DNA from: Profundicola chukchiensis
GTDB taxonomy: Bacteria > Bacteroidota > Bacteroidia > Flavobacteriales > Weeksellaceae
Reading direction: 5' to 3'
NCBI RefSeq assembly: GCF_029664245.1
Contig: NZ_JANAIE010000001.1
Coordinates: forward strand, 124,001 to 188,000
Length of the DNA: 64,000 nt
Position 1 is the first letter of the stretch, and the number at the start of each line of letters is the position of its first letter. A program made the translations under genes and the position numbers. The notes under the pieces are model-generated. The model did no database searches. It had not been told where the DNA came from and worked only from the letters and a program-made list of their open reading frames with translations. Shown here one piece after another: positions 1 through 7,832 of this stretch.

Positions 1-26
1 GACAAAATTAGTGAATTAAATCTTCG

Positions 27-34
27 TATTTTTG
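27..34 (+). promoter_or_regulatory. -7 promoter element of xrtF
   Basis: TATTTTTG matches the Bacteroidota -7 consensus TAnnTTTG exactly. It ends only five bases before the ATG of the exosortase gene, so transcription would begin at or next to the start codon. The -33 part falls at the window edge and is not recognisable. Confidence 0.5.
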
Positions 35-39
35 CATTT

Positions 40-570
40 ATGTGGAAGGAATTTAAACCTATTGTATTATTTATCGCCAAATTCTTTTTGGTTTATATCG
101 TCCTTACCGTTATTTATAGTTGGTATTTACAGCCCTATTTATACGAACAAAACATAACAGACCCCATTACAAGTTGGATGGCAGATGTTTCTGCGTCTCT
201 AATGAGAGCAGTTGGTTTTGATGCTTATACGGTGCAAGTTGAAGGCGAAACCCATAAAAGATTTTTTCTTGATGGCGAATTTGCTTCCTTGGTCAACGAA
301 GGTTGTAACGCTCTTTCAGTCGTAATTATTTTCATTTCCTTTATCGTTGCATTTTCAAATGGAATCCTTAGAACCTTAAGCTATGTCCTTGGCGGATTAG
401 TTCTTTTATTAGTGACAAATATTTTTAGAATTAGCCTATTAACCTACATTTACAGGCATTTACCGGAATATTCTAAAAGTGCACATGACTACCTTTTCCC
501 AGCGATTATCTATGGAATGGTTGTGGTTTTATGGTTTATTTGGGTCAACAAATTCGCATTTAAGAAATGA
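40..570 (+). CDS. xrtF: Exosortase family protein XrtF
   Basis: A 176-residue integral membrane protein with about five hydrophobic segments. It carries the exosortase/archaeosortase signature: a catalytic cysteine in NEGCNAL (about residues 86-92), an arginine in NIFRIS (about 126-131) and a histidine in SAHDYLFP (about 146-153). Exosortases are transpeptidase-like membrane enzymes that process proteins with a short C-terminal sorting tail. The short length without an extra domain, and the partner gene starting four bases before its stop, fit the flavobacterial XrtF subfamily. No obvious substrate with an exosortase tail was noticed in the window, so the target is elsewhere or unrecognised. 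The ATG directly follows a -7 promoter element. Confidence 0.9.
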   Translation: MWKEFKPIVLFIAKFFLVYIVLTVIYSWYLQPYLYEQNITDPITSWMADVSASLMRAVGFDAYTVQVEGETHKRFFLDGEFASLVNEGCNALSVVIIFISFIVAFSNGILRTLSYVLGGLVLLLVTNIFRISLLTYIYRHLPEYSKSAHDYLFPAIIYGMVVVLWFIWVNKFAFKK

Positions 571-998
571 AAATCCTAAGAGGTTTATTGGTTGTGATAT
601 TAATCATTGGTTTGGTGATGGTTCGCAAATACGAAACACAACTATTCTATGATCCTATTTTAGCCTTTTTTAAGGGAGATTTTCATCACGCTGCATTCCC
701 AGAAATTCAATTGGGTAAACATTTATTAAGTATTAGCAGCAGATATGCTTTGAACGCATTGATAACGCTTGGAATAATTCAGCTTATTTTTAATGATGCG
801 AAGATTTTAAAGTTCTCTTTATTAATCCTTTTAATCTTCTTCATTCCATTTATATCCCTGTATACCTATTTTATAAATATAGAATTTAAGGAAGTGTTCA
901 CAGCTGGGTTTTATGTCAGAAGGTTTCTTCTACAACCCATTATGTTACTGATTCTAGTTCCAGCAATTTGGTTCTATAAGAAGCAAAAGGAAGCTTAA
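567..998 (+). CDS. Exosortase F system-associated membrane protein
   Basis: A 143-residue protein with an N-terminal hydrophobic helix (residues 4-19) and at least three further membrane segments. It overlaps xrtF by 4 bases, so the two are translationally coupled. The family is recognised mainly from this position: a small membrane protein directly after XrtF in Flavobacteriia, with conserved Tyr/Phe/Arg residues around GFYVRRFLLQP (about 112-122). The biochemical role is unknown; help with substrate recognition or enzyme assembly is only inference. Confidence 0.8.
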   Translation: MKILRGLLVVILIIGLVMVRKYETQLFYDPILAFFKGDFHHAAFPEIQLGKHLLSISSRYALNALITLGIIQLIFNDAKILKFSLLILLIFFIPFISLYTYFINIEFKEVFTAGFYVRRFLLQPIMLLILVPAIWFYKKQKEA

Positions 999-999
999 G

Positions 1000-1024
1000 T
1001 TAAGTAAATTTAAAATTTACTTAA
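1000..1024. terminator. AT-rich hairpin between convergent genes
   Basis: An 11-bp perfect inverted repeat (TTAAGTAAATT, loop TAA, AATTTACTTAA) lies exactly between the stops of the exosortase pair and gldD. It has almost no GC, so as an intrinsic terminator it would be weak. Placement is the main argument. Confidence 0.4.
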
Positions 1025-1027
1025 AAT

Positions 1028-1591
1028 CTATTTCCAGCGAATTGTTTCCATTAAATGTTCTACATCTTTTCTAATGTAGTCTAAAGCTGGAGATAAAGAA
1101 TCTGGTTTTGGATGTGATCTAAAGTAAACCGCACCTCTCAAGAAGTTTTTGGTGCTATCTGTTACGTGAAACTGATAGTTCATAGCTGATTCTCCACCTA
1201 AGGCATACAATGTTCCATAAACTTTTTCATTCGGGCGAACGATCAATTTTGGCTCGATATATTCCGCTTTGGTCGTATGAGGCTCGTAAACTGCCTTCTC
1301 AGCATCGCGGATAAGAGAAACTATACCTTCTTCGCCTATTTCTTCATAGGTCAAATAGATCGTAGCTTTTAATTTTGGATAATATAAATCATAGGCACAT
1401 AATGAGTCTTTTGGCTTTTTTTGCGCTCTATCAGAATACTCAAAAGTATAAGAACATTCCGTTTTAAAATCGATGTAATTCGCCTCAGCATATTCTAACC
1501 TAACATTTCCATAAGGCTTTGGAATACTTTCATCTTTGCAGGCTACAAATAAGAATAAAACACTAAATAGCAACATCAACTTATTCATCAT
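1028..1591 (-). CDS. gldD: Gliding motility lipoprotein GldD
   Basis: A 187-residue lipoprotein with a signal peptide and lipobox ending in VACK (Cys18). The mature part begins with a proline/lysine stretch and YGNVRLEY, followed by the GldD-type core with a predicted alpha/beta fold (ATIYLTYEEI, YALGGESAMNYQFHVTDS, LRGAVYFR). GldD is needed for flavobacterial gliding and has been tied to type IX secretion; its molecular job is unsettled. It overlaps the upstream gldE by 11 bases, the usual gldE-gldD arrangement. Length is normal for the family. Confidence 0.93.
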   Translation of the reverse strand: MMNKLMLLFSVLFLFVACKDESIPKPYGNVRLEYAEANYIDFKTECSYTFEYSDRAQKKPKDSLCAYDLYYPKLKATIYLTYEEIGEEGIVSLIRDAEKAVYEPHTTKAEYIEPKLIVRPNEKVYGTLYALGGESAMNYQFHVTDSTKNFLRGAVYFRSHPKPDSLSPALDYIRKDVEHLMETIRWK

Positions 1592-2936
1592 CTTGATTTT
1601 CTTCTACTCTTGGGGTTCGTGTAACTTTAATTCGTTTAATTCTCTTTTTATCTAAAGATTCAATCGCGAAAACGTAATTCTCAAACGTGATTTTTTGTCT
1701 TCTATTGGGTACCTCTTGTGCAATTTCTAAAACAAAACCAGCTAGTGTTTCTGCCTCACCCTTATGTTCATCAAATAAATCTTCTTCCTCAACCTCCATC
1801 AATCTAAAGAAATCCTTTAGGGAAGTTTTACCCTCGAATAAGAAATTATCATGATCTAATTTTGAGTAATAAATCTGCTCATCATCAAACTCATCTGAAA
1901 TATCACCTACAACCTCTTCTAATACATCTTCTAAAGAGACGATTCCTGAGGTTCCTCCATACTCATCCACCACAACTGCCAAGTGTGTTTTTCTATCCTG
2001 AAAATCACTTAGCAAGTCATCCAACTTTTTATTCTCTGAAACAAAAAATGGTTTACGAAGCAATTTCACCCAATCCACCTCTTCTTTGTTCAAATACGGC
2101 AATAAGTCTTTGGCATATAAAATCCCTCTAATTTCGTCGATATTGTCATCATACACTGGAACGCGAGAATATCCCTTATCTGACACTCCATTAATCACCT
2201 GATCAAAAGTCATGTTTAACCTCAGCGCATACATATCCACCCGAGGCGTCATAATCTGACGAGTTTCTGTATTCCCGAAGCTTACAATTCCTTCTAGTAT
2301 TTTCTGCTCTTCAGAAGTCGTCATAGCATCTTCAGAAGTTAATTCCAAAGCTTGAGATAATTGATCTACCGAAATTTTATGAGAAGTTTTCAAGTTTTTT
2401 TCAAGCAAATTACTCATCCACAATAATGGGAGCGCAATTGGTTTGGTCAATAATTGAGCAAATTGAATAGATGGCGCAGTGAATTGAGAGAACTTCAAGG
2501 CATTTTGGGCAGAATAAATTTTTGGTATAATCTCCCCAAACAATAACAAGATGAAAGTAATAATAATTACATCAAAAATTACTGTAAAATTAATCCCCAA
2601 AAAGCTTAAACCTTCTAAGTAAGGGTGAATTATATTTGCTGACAAATAAGCTGAAAGCAAAACAATTCCTATATTAATAAAGTTGTTCCCAACTAAAATA
2701 GTTGCTAGAAGTTTCTTCTTATTCCTAAGTAATTTCTGAATAAGTTCAATGCGTGGTTGTTTATCATCTTTGGCTACATCGATGTCCTTTTTCTTCAATG
2801 AAAAGAAAGCCACCTCCGATCCAGACATAAGTGCGGATAAGAAAAGCAGTACGATTAGGGCAAAAATTTCTAGGGTTACTGTAGCTGAAGAGTAACTTTG
2901 TAAAAAGAATAATAAACTCGTGGGTTCGGGTTCCAA
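1581..2936 (-). CDS. gldE: Gliding motility-associated protein GldE (CNNM/CBS family)
   Basis: A 451-residue membrane protein. Residues about 20-190 form the CNNM (DUF21) transmembrane region, including SGSEVAFFSL; about 210-335 hold a CBS pair (ITPRVDMYALR-like MTPRVD motif, AVVVDEYGGTSGIVSLEDV); about 350-440 hold the CorC/HlyC C-terminal domain. The start is TTG at 2934-2936, supported by the MEPEPTS beginning typical of GldE; no ATG lies nearby. CNNM proteins are usually linked to Mg2+ or other cation transport; GldE is thought to support GldD. A second CNNM paralogue lies at 60103-61353. Confidence 0.9.
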   Translation of the reverse strand: MEPEPTSLLFFLQSYSSATVTLEIFALIVLLFLSALMSGSEVAFFSLKKKDIDVAKDDKQPRIELIQKLLRNKKKLLATILVGNNFINIGIVLLSAYLSANIIHPYLEGLSFLGINFTVIFDVIIITFILLLFGEIIPKIYSAQNALKFSQFTAPSIQFAQLLTKPIALPLLWMSNLLEKNLKTSHKISVDQLSQALELTSEDAMTTSEEQKILEGIVSFGNTETRQIMTPRVDMYALRLNMTFDQVINGVSDKGYSRVPVYDDNIDEIRGILYAKDLLPYLNKEEVDWVKLLRKPFFVSENKKLDDLLSDFQDRKTHLAVVVDEYGGTSGIVSLEDVLEEVVGDISDEFDDEQIYYSKLDHDNFLFEGKTSLKDFFRLMEVEEEDLFDEHKGEAETLAGFVLEIAQEVPNRRQKITFENYVFAIESLDKKRIKRIKVTRTPRVEENQDDE

Positions 2937-2968
2937 TTTAAATTATTTAATTAAAAATCTTAATGAAG

Positions 2969-3430
2969 TTAAAACGGTAAATCATCATTTAATTCGTTTG
3001 AAGAATTGTCCTCATTCGAATCATTAACTTGAGTATCTGACTTAGATTCTTCACTAGGTCTTGTGTAGCTAGCCTCCTCGCTTTGTCCACTTGATTTTTT
3101 TGTATTTAAAAATTGAATGGTCTCAGCATGAATTTCAGTCTGATAGCGATCTACACCATTATCATTCCATTTTCTAGTTTTTATTTTACCTTCAACAAAA
3201 ACCGTATCACCTTTAGATAAATATTTTTCGCATAGCTCCGCCAACCTATTTCTAGTAACTACTCGGTGCCACTCTGTTTGGGTAACACGTTCATTACTTT
3301 CTCTTAGGGTATAGGTTTCATTGGTAGCCATAGGAAAGCGAGCAATACAATTCTTATCGTCGAAGTAATGTATTTTGACATCATCGCCTAAGTTTCCAAT
3401 TAACATTACCTTATTTAATGATCCACTCAT
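2969..3430 (-). CDS. ssb: Single-stranded DNA-binding protein
   Basis: A 153-residue SSB. Residues 1-110 form the OB fold (MSGSLNKVMLIGNLG, TEWHRVV, YLSKGDTVFVEGKIKTRKW). A Ser/Asn/Glu/Asp-rich flexible linker follows, ending in the acidic tip DDLPF, which recruits replication and repair partners. It coats single-stranded DNA in replication, recombination and repair. It lies 32 bases upstream of gldE on the same strand. In many Flavobacteriia mutY precedes ssb; here mutY is about 23 kb away. Two TAnnTTTG-type elements sit just upstream. Confidence 0.96.
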   Translation of the reverse strand: MSGSLNKVMLIGNLGDDVKIHYFDDKNCIARFPMATNETYTLRESNERVTQTEWHRVVTRNRLAELCEKYLSKGDTVFVEGKIKTRKWNDNGVDRYQTEIHAETIQFLNTKKSSGQSEEASYTRPSEESKSDTQVNDSNEDNSSNELNDDLPF

Positions 3431-3444
3431 AATAATTTATCTAT

Positions 3445-3460
3445 CAAAAGTACAAAAATA
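3445..3460 (-). promoter_or_regulatory. Tandem -7 elements upstream of ssb
   Basis: Reading the minus strand, 3460-3453 is TATTTTTG and 3452-3445 is TACTTTTG, two back-to-back TAnnTTTG matches. They lie 15-30 bases before the ssb ATG. A TTTG (minus strand, about 3471-3468) lies 15 bases upstream of the second element, slightly closer than the usual -33 spacing. Confidence 0.45.
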
Positions 3461-3606
3461 TAACAAGCAAATTAAATCAGACTGATTTTATGGATTTTAA
3501 ATCAATTTTTCAAGTAAATTCCTAAACTTTCTAATAATTAGCTAAGCTTAAGGTCGATTTATATTTTTAAAATTACTTATTTTTAGAATTCTTAAAATAA
3601 TTTAAT

Positions 3607-5919
3607 ATGAAACATACTTTTACTTTATTCCTAAGCTTTCTCTTCGTTGCTTTGTCAGCACAATGCGAAAGTTTAGATATCGACAGAACTGGGTGGTCTG
3701 TGCATTCCTTTGACACAGAGGAAACCAATGGAGAAGGCCCAAACAATGGCCATGCGATACACGCCATTGACAATAATAACAATACTTTTTGGCATACTAG
3801 ATGGCAAAATTTCACGGCTGAATTCCCTCATTTTATAAGCATTGATATGGGTGCAGTTTACCCAATTAATGGTATTTCAATTAGATCTAGACACGACAAT
3901 CCTTATAATAAAGCAAAAGGATATGAATTGTACCTAAGTTTAGATGGTGAAACTTGGGAACCTTTACAAGCTGCTGGGGATTTAATTTATCCTAATCCAA
4001 ATGACACGGGTCAAACAGCATCCTTTGAATTTGGAGCTGTGAATGCTCAATACTTTAAATTGGTTTTTAACACCAACTATTCTAATGACAACCACGTAGC
4101 TATTTCAGAAATTAAAGCAACTCAAATTTCGGGTGATGGTTGTTCGGCGACAGGTCAAAACAATCAAGTTTTAGTATTTGATGAAATTGAGCAGCATTAC
4201 ACCACAGATAATGACTTTGAATTAAGTGCATCTTCTAATACGTCTACGCCTATTCAGTATGAAGTTGTATCTGGACCAGCAACTGTTTCCGGGAACACTT
4301 TAAGCCTTACAGGAGATGGTGGCGTCGTTGAGGTTCGTGCTTATCAAGAGGCAAGCACTGATTATTATTTAAGTGAAGTTTTCAGAAGTTTTGATGTAGT
4401 TGACCTTTCAACTATTCAACCTGAAATTATAACTAGAATCACCTCAGCTTATCCGATTGAAATGCCAGCTCTTTATGCTTATAAACTAATCGCAAGTTCT
4501 GTAATTGCAGAGGATGAAGTTTTAAGCATTAGTAATATGGAATTCTATGTAAATGGGGAATTATTAGAAACTGAAGAGGGTAACAATTCTTATTTCGCAT
4601 GGTGGACGCCAAGTGAGTATGGCACACACAACATTGAGATTAAATCTTATGCTAGTAACGGCATGACACAATCTTTGTTCAAAACTGTTGAGGTTACTAA
4701 TACCATTAATACCCGCGAAGTAACAACATTACAAAATGCGGTAATAGATTTTGGTTCGATTGGTTCACAATGGTATTATGGAACCTATGAAATGCCACAA
4801 TTCGTAGGAGCTTATGATCAAATTTTAGCTGAGTTCAATGTTACATGTCCAAATGTTCCAGGAGGATGCGACGACTGGGATAGATTAGGCTACTTACAAA
4901 TTAAAAATCCTGATGGAGAATGGGTAGAATTAATTCGATACATTACTCCTTATGGTGTGGCTTGTGACCATGAATTAGATGTAACTGACTTTGCAAGTTT
5001 ATTACAAGGTGAAGTTGAATTTAGAATGTACATTGAAACTTGGGGAACCGGTGGCTGGGAGCTTGAGTTGAAACTTCATTATTACCAAGGAACGCCAGAA
5101 TATAGATACTCTGAAATAGAAGAAGTATGGCATGGAACTTATAATTTTGGTGATTTAGCGGATTTACAACCTGTCCCGCAAGCGACTATTGATGCACCTT
5201 TGAGCACAGAAGAAGCAAGCTTCAGAGTGGTAACTACAGGTCATGGTTGGGGTGCTAATAATACAGGTAATGCAGCTGAGTTTTATTATGCAAATCATCA
5301 CTTTAACGTAAATGGAAGTAATACTTTTGAACAAAGTATGAGAGTAACTTGTAATCCAAACCCAGATGGATGTACAGGGCAAATGGGGACTTGGTATCAT
5401 GCTAGAGCTGGATGGTGTCCGGGGGCAATTGCAAAACCATATATCTATGACTTAACACCTCACATTGGAGAGAGCTTTGCTTTTGATTATGAGCTTGAAT
5501 TAGATTATGTAGATTATTGTCATCCTAATAACCCAGAGTGTGTTAGTGGTGTGACTTGTGCCAATTGTAACGACGGATATAATCCACACTATAGAATTGG
5601 AGCTTATGCAGTTTACAAAAGCAATAACCCATTGGGAGTTTTAAGCACTAAGGAAGTTCAACCGGTAATTGATAATAAATTATCAGTATTACCTAATCCA
5701 ACTAATGGTATTTTTAAAGTTTACTTAGAAAATGAAATGCAAAAATTAAACTTGCAGATTTATGATACGAATGGTGCTGCAATTAAGCGATACACGTTTA
5801 ATAATGCTGCTGAGTTAAATAGTTACACATTTAATGTGGAAGATTTAACTTCGGGCGTTTACTTCATTAAAGTTTATAATGAAAAACAAATGGCAGCAAC
5901 TAAGTTTATCATTAAATAA
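3607..5919 (+). CDS. Secreted PNGase F-like glycosidase with discoidin domain and T9SS sorting tail
   Basis: A 770-residue secreted protein. Residues 1-19 are a signal peptide; about 25-175 an F5/8 type C (discoidin) domain, likely sugar binding; about 185-365 Ig-like beta regions; about 370-675 resemble the two jelly-roll halves of peptide-N-glycosidase F; about 692-770 a T9SS type A sorting domain (LPNPTNGIFKV, SGVYFIKV). PNGase F cleaves N-glycans from asparagine; its known acids D60, E118 and E206 appear in the same order here as D425 (DDWDRLGY), E477 (YIETWG) and E558 (NAAEF). Cysteine pairs are abundant in the catalytic part. The gene is monocistronic and followed by a terminator. The assignment to the PNGase F family is fairly firm; substrate is inferred. 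Confidence 0.8.
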   Translation: MKHTFTLFLSFLFVALSAQCESLDIDRTGWSVHSFDTEETNGEGPNNGHAIHAIDNNNNTFWHTRWQNFTAEFPHFISIDMGAVYPINGISIRSRHDNPYNKAKGYELYLSLDGETWEPLQAAGDLIYPNPNDTGQTASFEFGAVNAQYFKLVFNTNYSNDNHVAISEIKATQISGDGCSATGQNNQVLVFDEIEQHYTTDNDFELSASSNTSTPIQYEVVSGPATVSGNTLSLTGDGGVVEVRAYQEASTDYYLSEVFRSFDVVDLSTIQPEIITRITSAYPIEMPALYAYKLIASSVIAEDEVLSISNMEFYVNGELLETEEGNNSYFAWWTPSEYGTHNIEIKSYASNGMTQSLFKTVEVTNTINTREVTTLQNAVIDFGSIGSQWYYGTYEMPQFVGAYDQILAEFNVTCPNVPGGCDDWDRLGYLQIKNPDGEWVELIRYITPYGVACDHELDVTDFASLLQGEVEFRMYIETWGTGGWELELKLHYYQGTPEYRYSEIEEVWHGTYNFGDLADLQPVPQATIDAPLSTEEASFRVVTTGHGWGANNTGNAAEFYYANHHFNVNGSNTFEQSMRVTCNPNPDGCTGQMGTWYHARAGWCPGAIAKPYIYDLTPHIGESFAFDYELELDYVDYCHPNNPECVSGVTCANCNDGYNPHYRIGAYAVYKSNNPLGVLSTKEVQPVIDNKLSVLPNPTNGIFKVYLENEMQKLNLQIYDTNGAAIKRYTFNNAAELNSYTFNVEDLTSGVYFIKVYNEKQMAATKFIIK

Positions 5920-5944
5920 TAAACACTAGATTTAAAATTAGCAG

Positions 5945-5975
5945 AAGGCGGCAATCATTTGTCGCCTTTTTCTTT
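5945..5975 (+). terminator. Intrinsic terminator of the PNGase F-like gene
   Basis: Stem AAGGCGGCAA / TTGTCGCCTT with loop TCAT and one G-U pair, followed by a T run interrupted by one C. It lies 25 bases after the stop codon. Confidence 0.8.
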
Positions 5976-6028
5976 TGATAAGATTTTCTGAATAATTAGG
6001 ACAGGTATTAAACCTGAATCAAAATAAT

Positions 6029-6403
6029 TTATTGAGCAGAAGGAGGGAGTGTTTTGTCAACCTCTTTTGTTTCTAGAGCTTCAGGTGGAAGTTCCGCCTC
6101 TAATTCTTTTTTTACTTCGTCTAAAAGAACATCATAAGCCGCATTATCTATGATATAATATTGATAGGATCTTTTAAATTGATCTAAACTAACATTATGC
6201 TTTCTCAGTACCTCAACATTAGCTTCCTCTTCTGCAGGAAGATCTTTGGCAACTCTGTAATTTTTAACTTGCTTAAAAACGTACACATCCTTAAGAATGG
6301 AAACCATGGTTTCTCTTGGAATTAAATCCTCTGGCTTCTCCATTTCTTTATTACAAGCCAAAAAAGTGAAGAACATGAGTGAATAAATGATTAGCTTTTT
6401 CAT
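6029..6403 (-). CDS. DUF4296 lipoprotein
   Basis: A 124-residue lipoprotein: signal peptide with lipobox TFLAC (Cys17), then a helical domain of DUF4296 type, with PEDLIPRETMVSILKDVYV (about 25-43) and HNVSLDQFKRSYQYYI (about 70-85), and a charged, Pro-rich C-terminus. Function is unknown; the family is restricted to Bacteroidota and usually sits next to a polyprenol-phosphate mannosyltransferase-like gene, as here. It overlaps that gene by 4 bases (ATGA), so translation is coupled. Confidence 0.85.
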   Translation of the reverse strand: MKKLIIYSLMFFTFLACNKEMEKPEDLIPRETMVSILKDVYVFKQVKNYRVAKDLPAEEEANVEVLRKHNVSLDQFKRSYQYYIIDNAAYDVLLDEVKKELEAELPPEALETKEVDKTLPPSAQ

Positions 6404-7122
6404 AATCGACCTAGCATACTTTTTATTCTCAGCTCAATCACGCCAAAAACAGCTTCCTTAACGATAGAATTACTAATTTTTGATTCGCCTAAAGTTCTAT
6501 CCGTAAAAATAATAGGCACTTCAACGACTTTTAATCCTTTTTTCCAAACCTTATATTTCATTTCAATCTGGAAACCATAGCCTTTAAACTTAATTCTGTC
6601 TAAGTCTAAACTTTCTAACGCCTTACGCGTATAGCAAACAAAACCTGCTGTTGTATCATGGATCGGCATGCTCGTAAAAAAGCGAACATATTTAGAAGCA
6701 AAGTAAGAAAGCAAAACTCTCTTCATGGGCCAGTTGACCACATTCACACCTTGGGAATAACGAGAACCTACCGACATATCTGCACCGTCTACACATGCTT
6801 TCCAAAGTTTTGGTAAATCATTTGGATTATGCGAAAAGTCGGCATCCATTTCAAAAATATAATTATACTCTTTAGATAATGCCCACTTGAAACCGTGAAT
6901 ATAAGCTCTTCCTAAACCATCCTTAACCTTTCGTTCCTCTAAAAATAGTCTACCCGGATATTTAAGCATCAAATCTTTAACAATCTCTGCTGTACCATCG
7001 GGCGAAGAATCATCTACAACCAAAATATGAAATGCATCAGGCAATTCCAAAGTAACGTTTAGAATACGTTCGATGTTCTCTCTTTCGTTATAAGTAGGTA
7101 TAATTACAAGTTTGTCTGGCAT
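6400..7122 (-). CDS. Polyprenol monophosphomannose synthase-like glycosyltransferase (GT2)
   Basis: A 240-residue family 2 glycosyltransferase of the Dpm1 type: PTYNERENIERIL (about 9-21), LVVDDSSPDGTAEIV (about 34-48), the DXD-like MDADFSH (about 95-101) and GSRYSQG (about 121-127). These enzymes move a hexose from a nucleotide sugar to polyprenyl phosphate at the inner face of the cytoplasmic membrane. No C-terminal membrane domain is present, so this is the soluble form. It is cotranscribed with the DUF4296 lipoprotein and divergent from the DUF4271 gene. Actual sugar is not shown by the sequence. Confidence 0.88.
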   Translation of the reverse strand: MPDKLVIIPTYNERENIERILNVTLELPDAFHILVVDDSSPDGTAEIVKDLMLKYPGRLFLEERKVKDGLGRAYIHGFKWALSKEYNYIFEMDADFSHNPNDLPKLWKACVDGADMSVGSRYSQGVNVVNWPMKRVLLSYFASKYVRFFTSMPIHDTTAGFVCYTRKALESLDLDRIKFKGYGFQIEMKYKVWKKGLKVVEVPIIFTDRTLGESKISNSIVKEAVFGVIELRIKSMLGRL

Positions 7123-7126
7123 CGGG

Positions 7127-7134
7127 CAAAGATA
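7127..7134 (-). promoter_or_regulatory. -7 promoter element of the GT2 gene
   Basis: The minus strand reads TATCTTTG, matching TAnnTTTG, and ends four bases before the GT2 ATG. This predicts an mRNA with almost no leader. It lies back to back with the element at 7159-7166 serving the opposite strand. Confidence 0.45.
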
Positions 7135-7158
7135 ACAAAGGTTAACAAGATAATTTCA

Positions 7159-7166
7159 TAAATTTG
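7159..7166 (+). promoter_or_regulatory. -7 promoter element of the DUF4271 gene
   Basis: TAAATTTG matches TAnnTTTG. It overlaps the most upstream possible TTG start (7164), which argues that translation starts instead at the TTG at 7185. Confidence 0.45.
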
Positions 7167-7184
7167 TCGCAAAACAAATCAAAT

Positions 7185-7811
7185 TTGGAGCCAATTGCAA
7201 GATCTTTCACGGATAATTCGTGGGTTTTTATAGTCCTATTAAGCATTATCGTCTTATTGGGCGTATCTCGAATTATGTTCCAACGTAATTATGCATCCCT
7301 GGGAACGCTTACTATTTTCCAAGAAAATCAAGAGAATTTTCTACCATTTGCATTCATGACCAATGCGATGCTGATTACCCTCATTGGCCTTGTTTTCTAT
7401 CCTTTTACCAACCTAAATTGGCATATTATTGACTGGCCACCTGTTTTTAACCTATTTGGTGTAGTTTTTCTATGGCTTTTTATAAAATTCATAGTTAACA
7501 CCTTATTAATCTACCTATTAGGCCTAGATGAATACTATAAAGACATCATAAAAGCCAAGATTTACTTCAGGTTATTTGGTGTTTTCGCCCTCTTAGTTTC
7601 GGTAATGTTTTTATATTATTCGGATGTTGATCAACAAATAATGTTCTATGTCTCTTTAGGCATCATAGTTATCATGAATTTGTTTGAATATATCTTTCAG
7701 TTACGCAAAAACGGCTTGTATGGCTTGTATGGTTCGTATTATTTTATTTTGTACCTTTGCATGCTCGAAATCCTACCTATTCTGTATGTTATAAACCATT
7801 GGAATGGATAG
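7185..7811 (+). CDS. DUF4271 membrane protein
   Basis: About 208 residues with roughly five to six membrane helices (first at about residues 10-30 of this start, last near the C-terminus). The N-terminal EPIARSFTDNSWVF resembles the conserved soluble lead-in of DUF4271 proteins. Both possible starts are TTG (7164 and 7185); I chose 7185 because the promoter -7 element covers 7164. Function unknown. DUF4271 genes commonly stand between the GT2/DUF4296 pair and a HemD-like gene in Bacteroidota, exactly the arrangement seen here; the hemD-like gene follows after 21 bases. Confidence 0.82.
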   Translation: MEPIARSFTDNSWVFIVLLSIIVLLGVSRIMFQRNYASLGTLTIFQENQENFLPFAFMTNAMLITLIGLVFYPFTNLNWHIIDWPPVFNLFGVVFLWLFIKFIVNTLLIYLLGLDEYYKDIIKAKIYFRLFGVFALLVSVMFLYYSDVDQQIMFYVSLGIIVIMNLFEYIFQLRKNGLYGLYGSYYFILYLCMLEILPILYVINHWNG

Positions 7812-7832
7812 TATTAAAACTTAAAGAAAACT

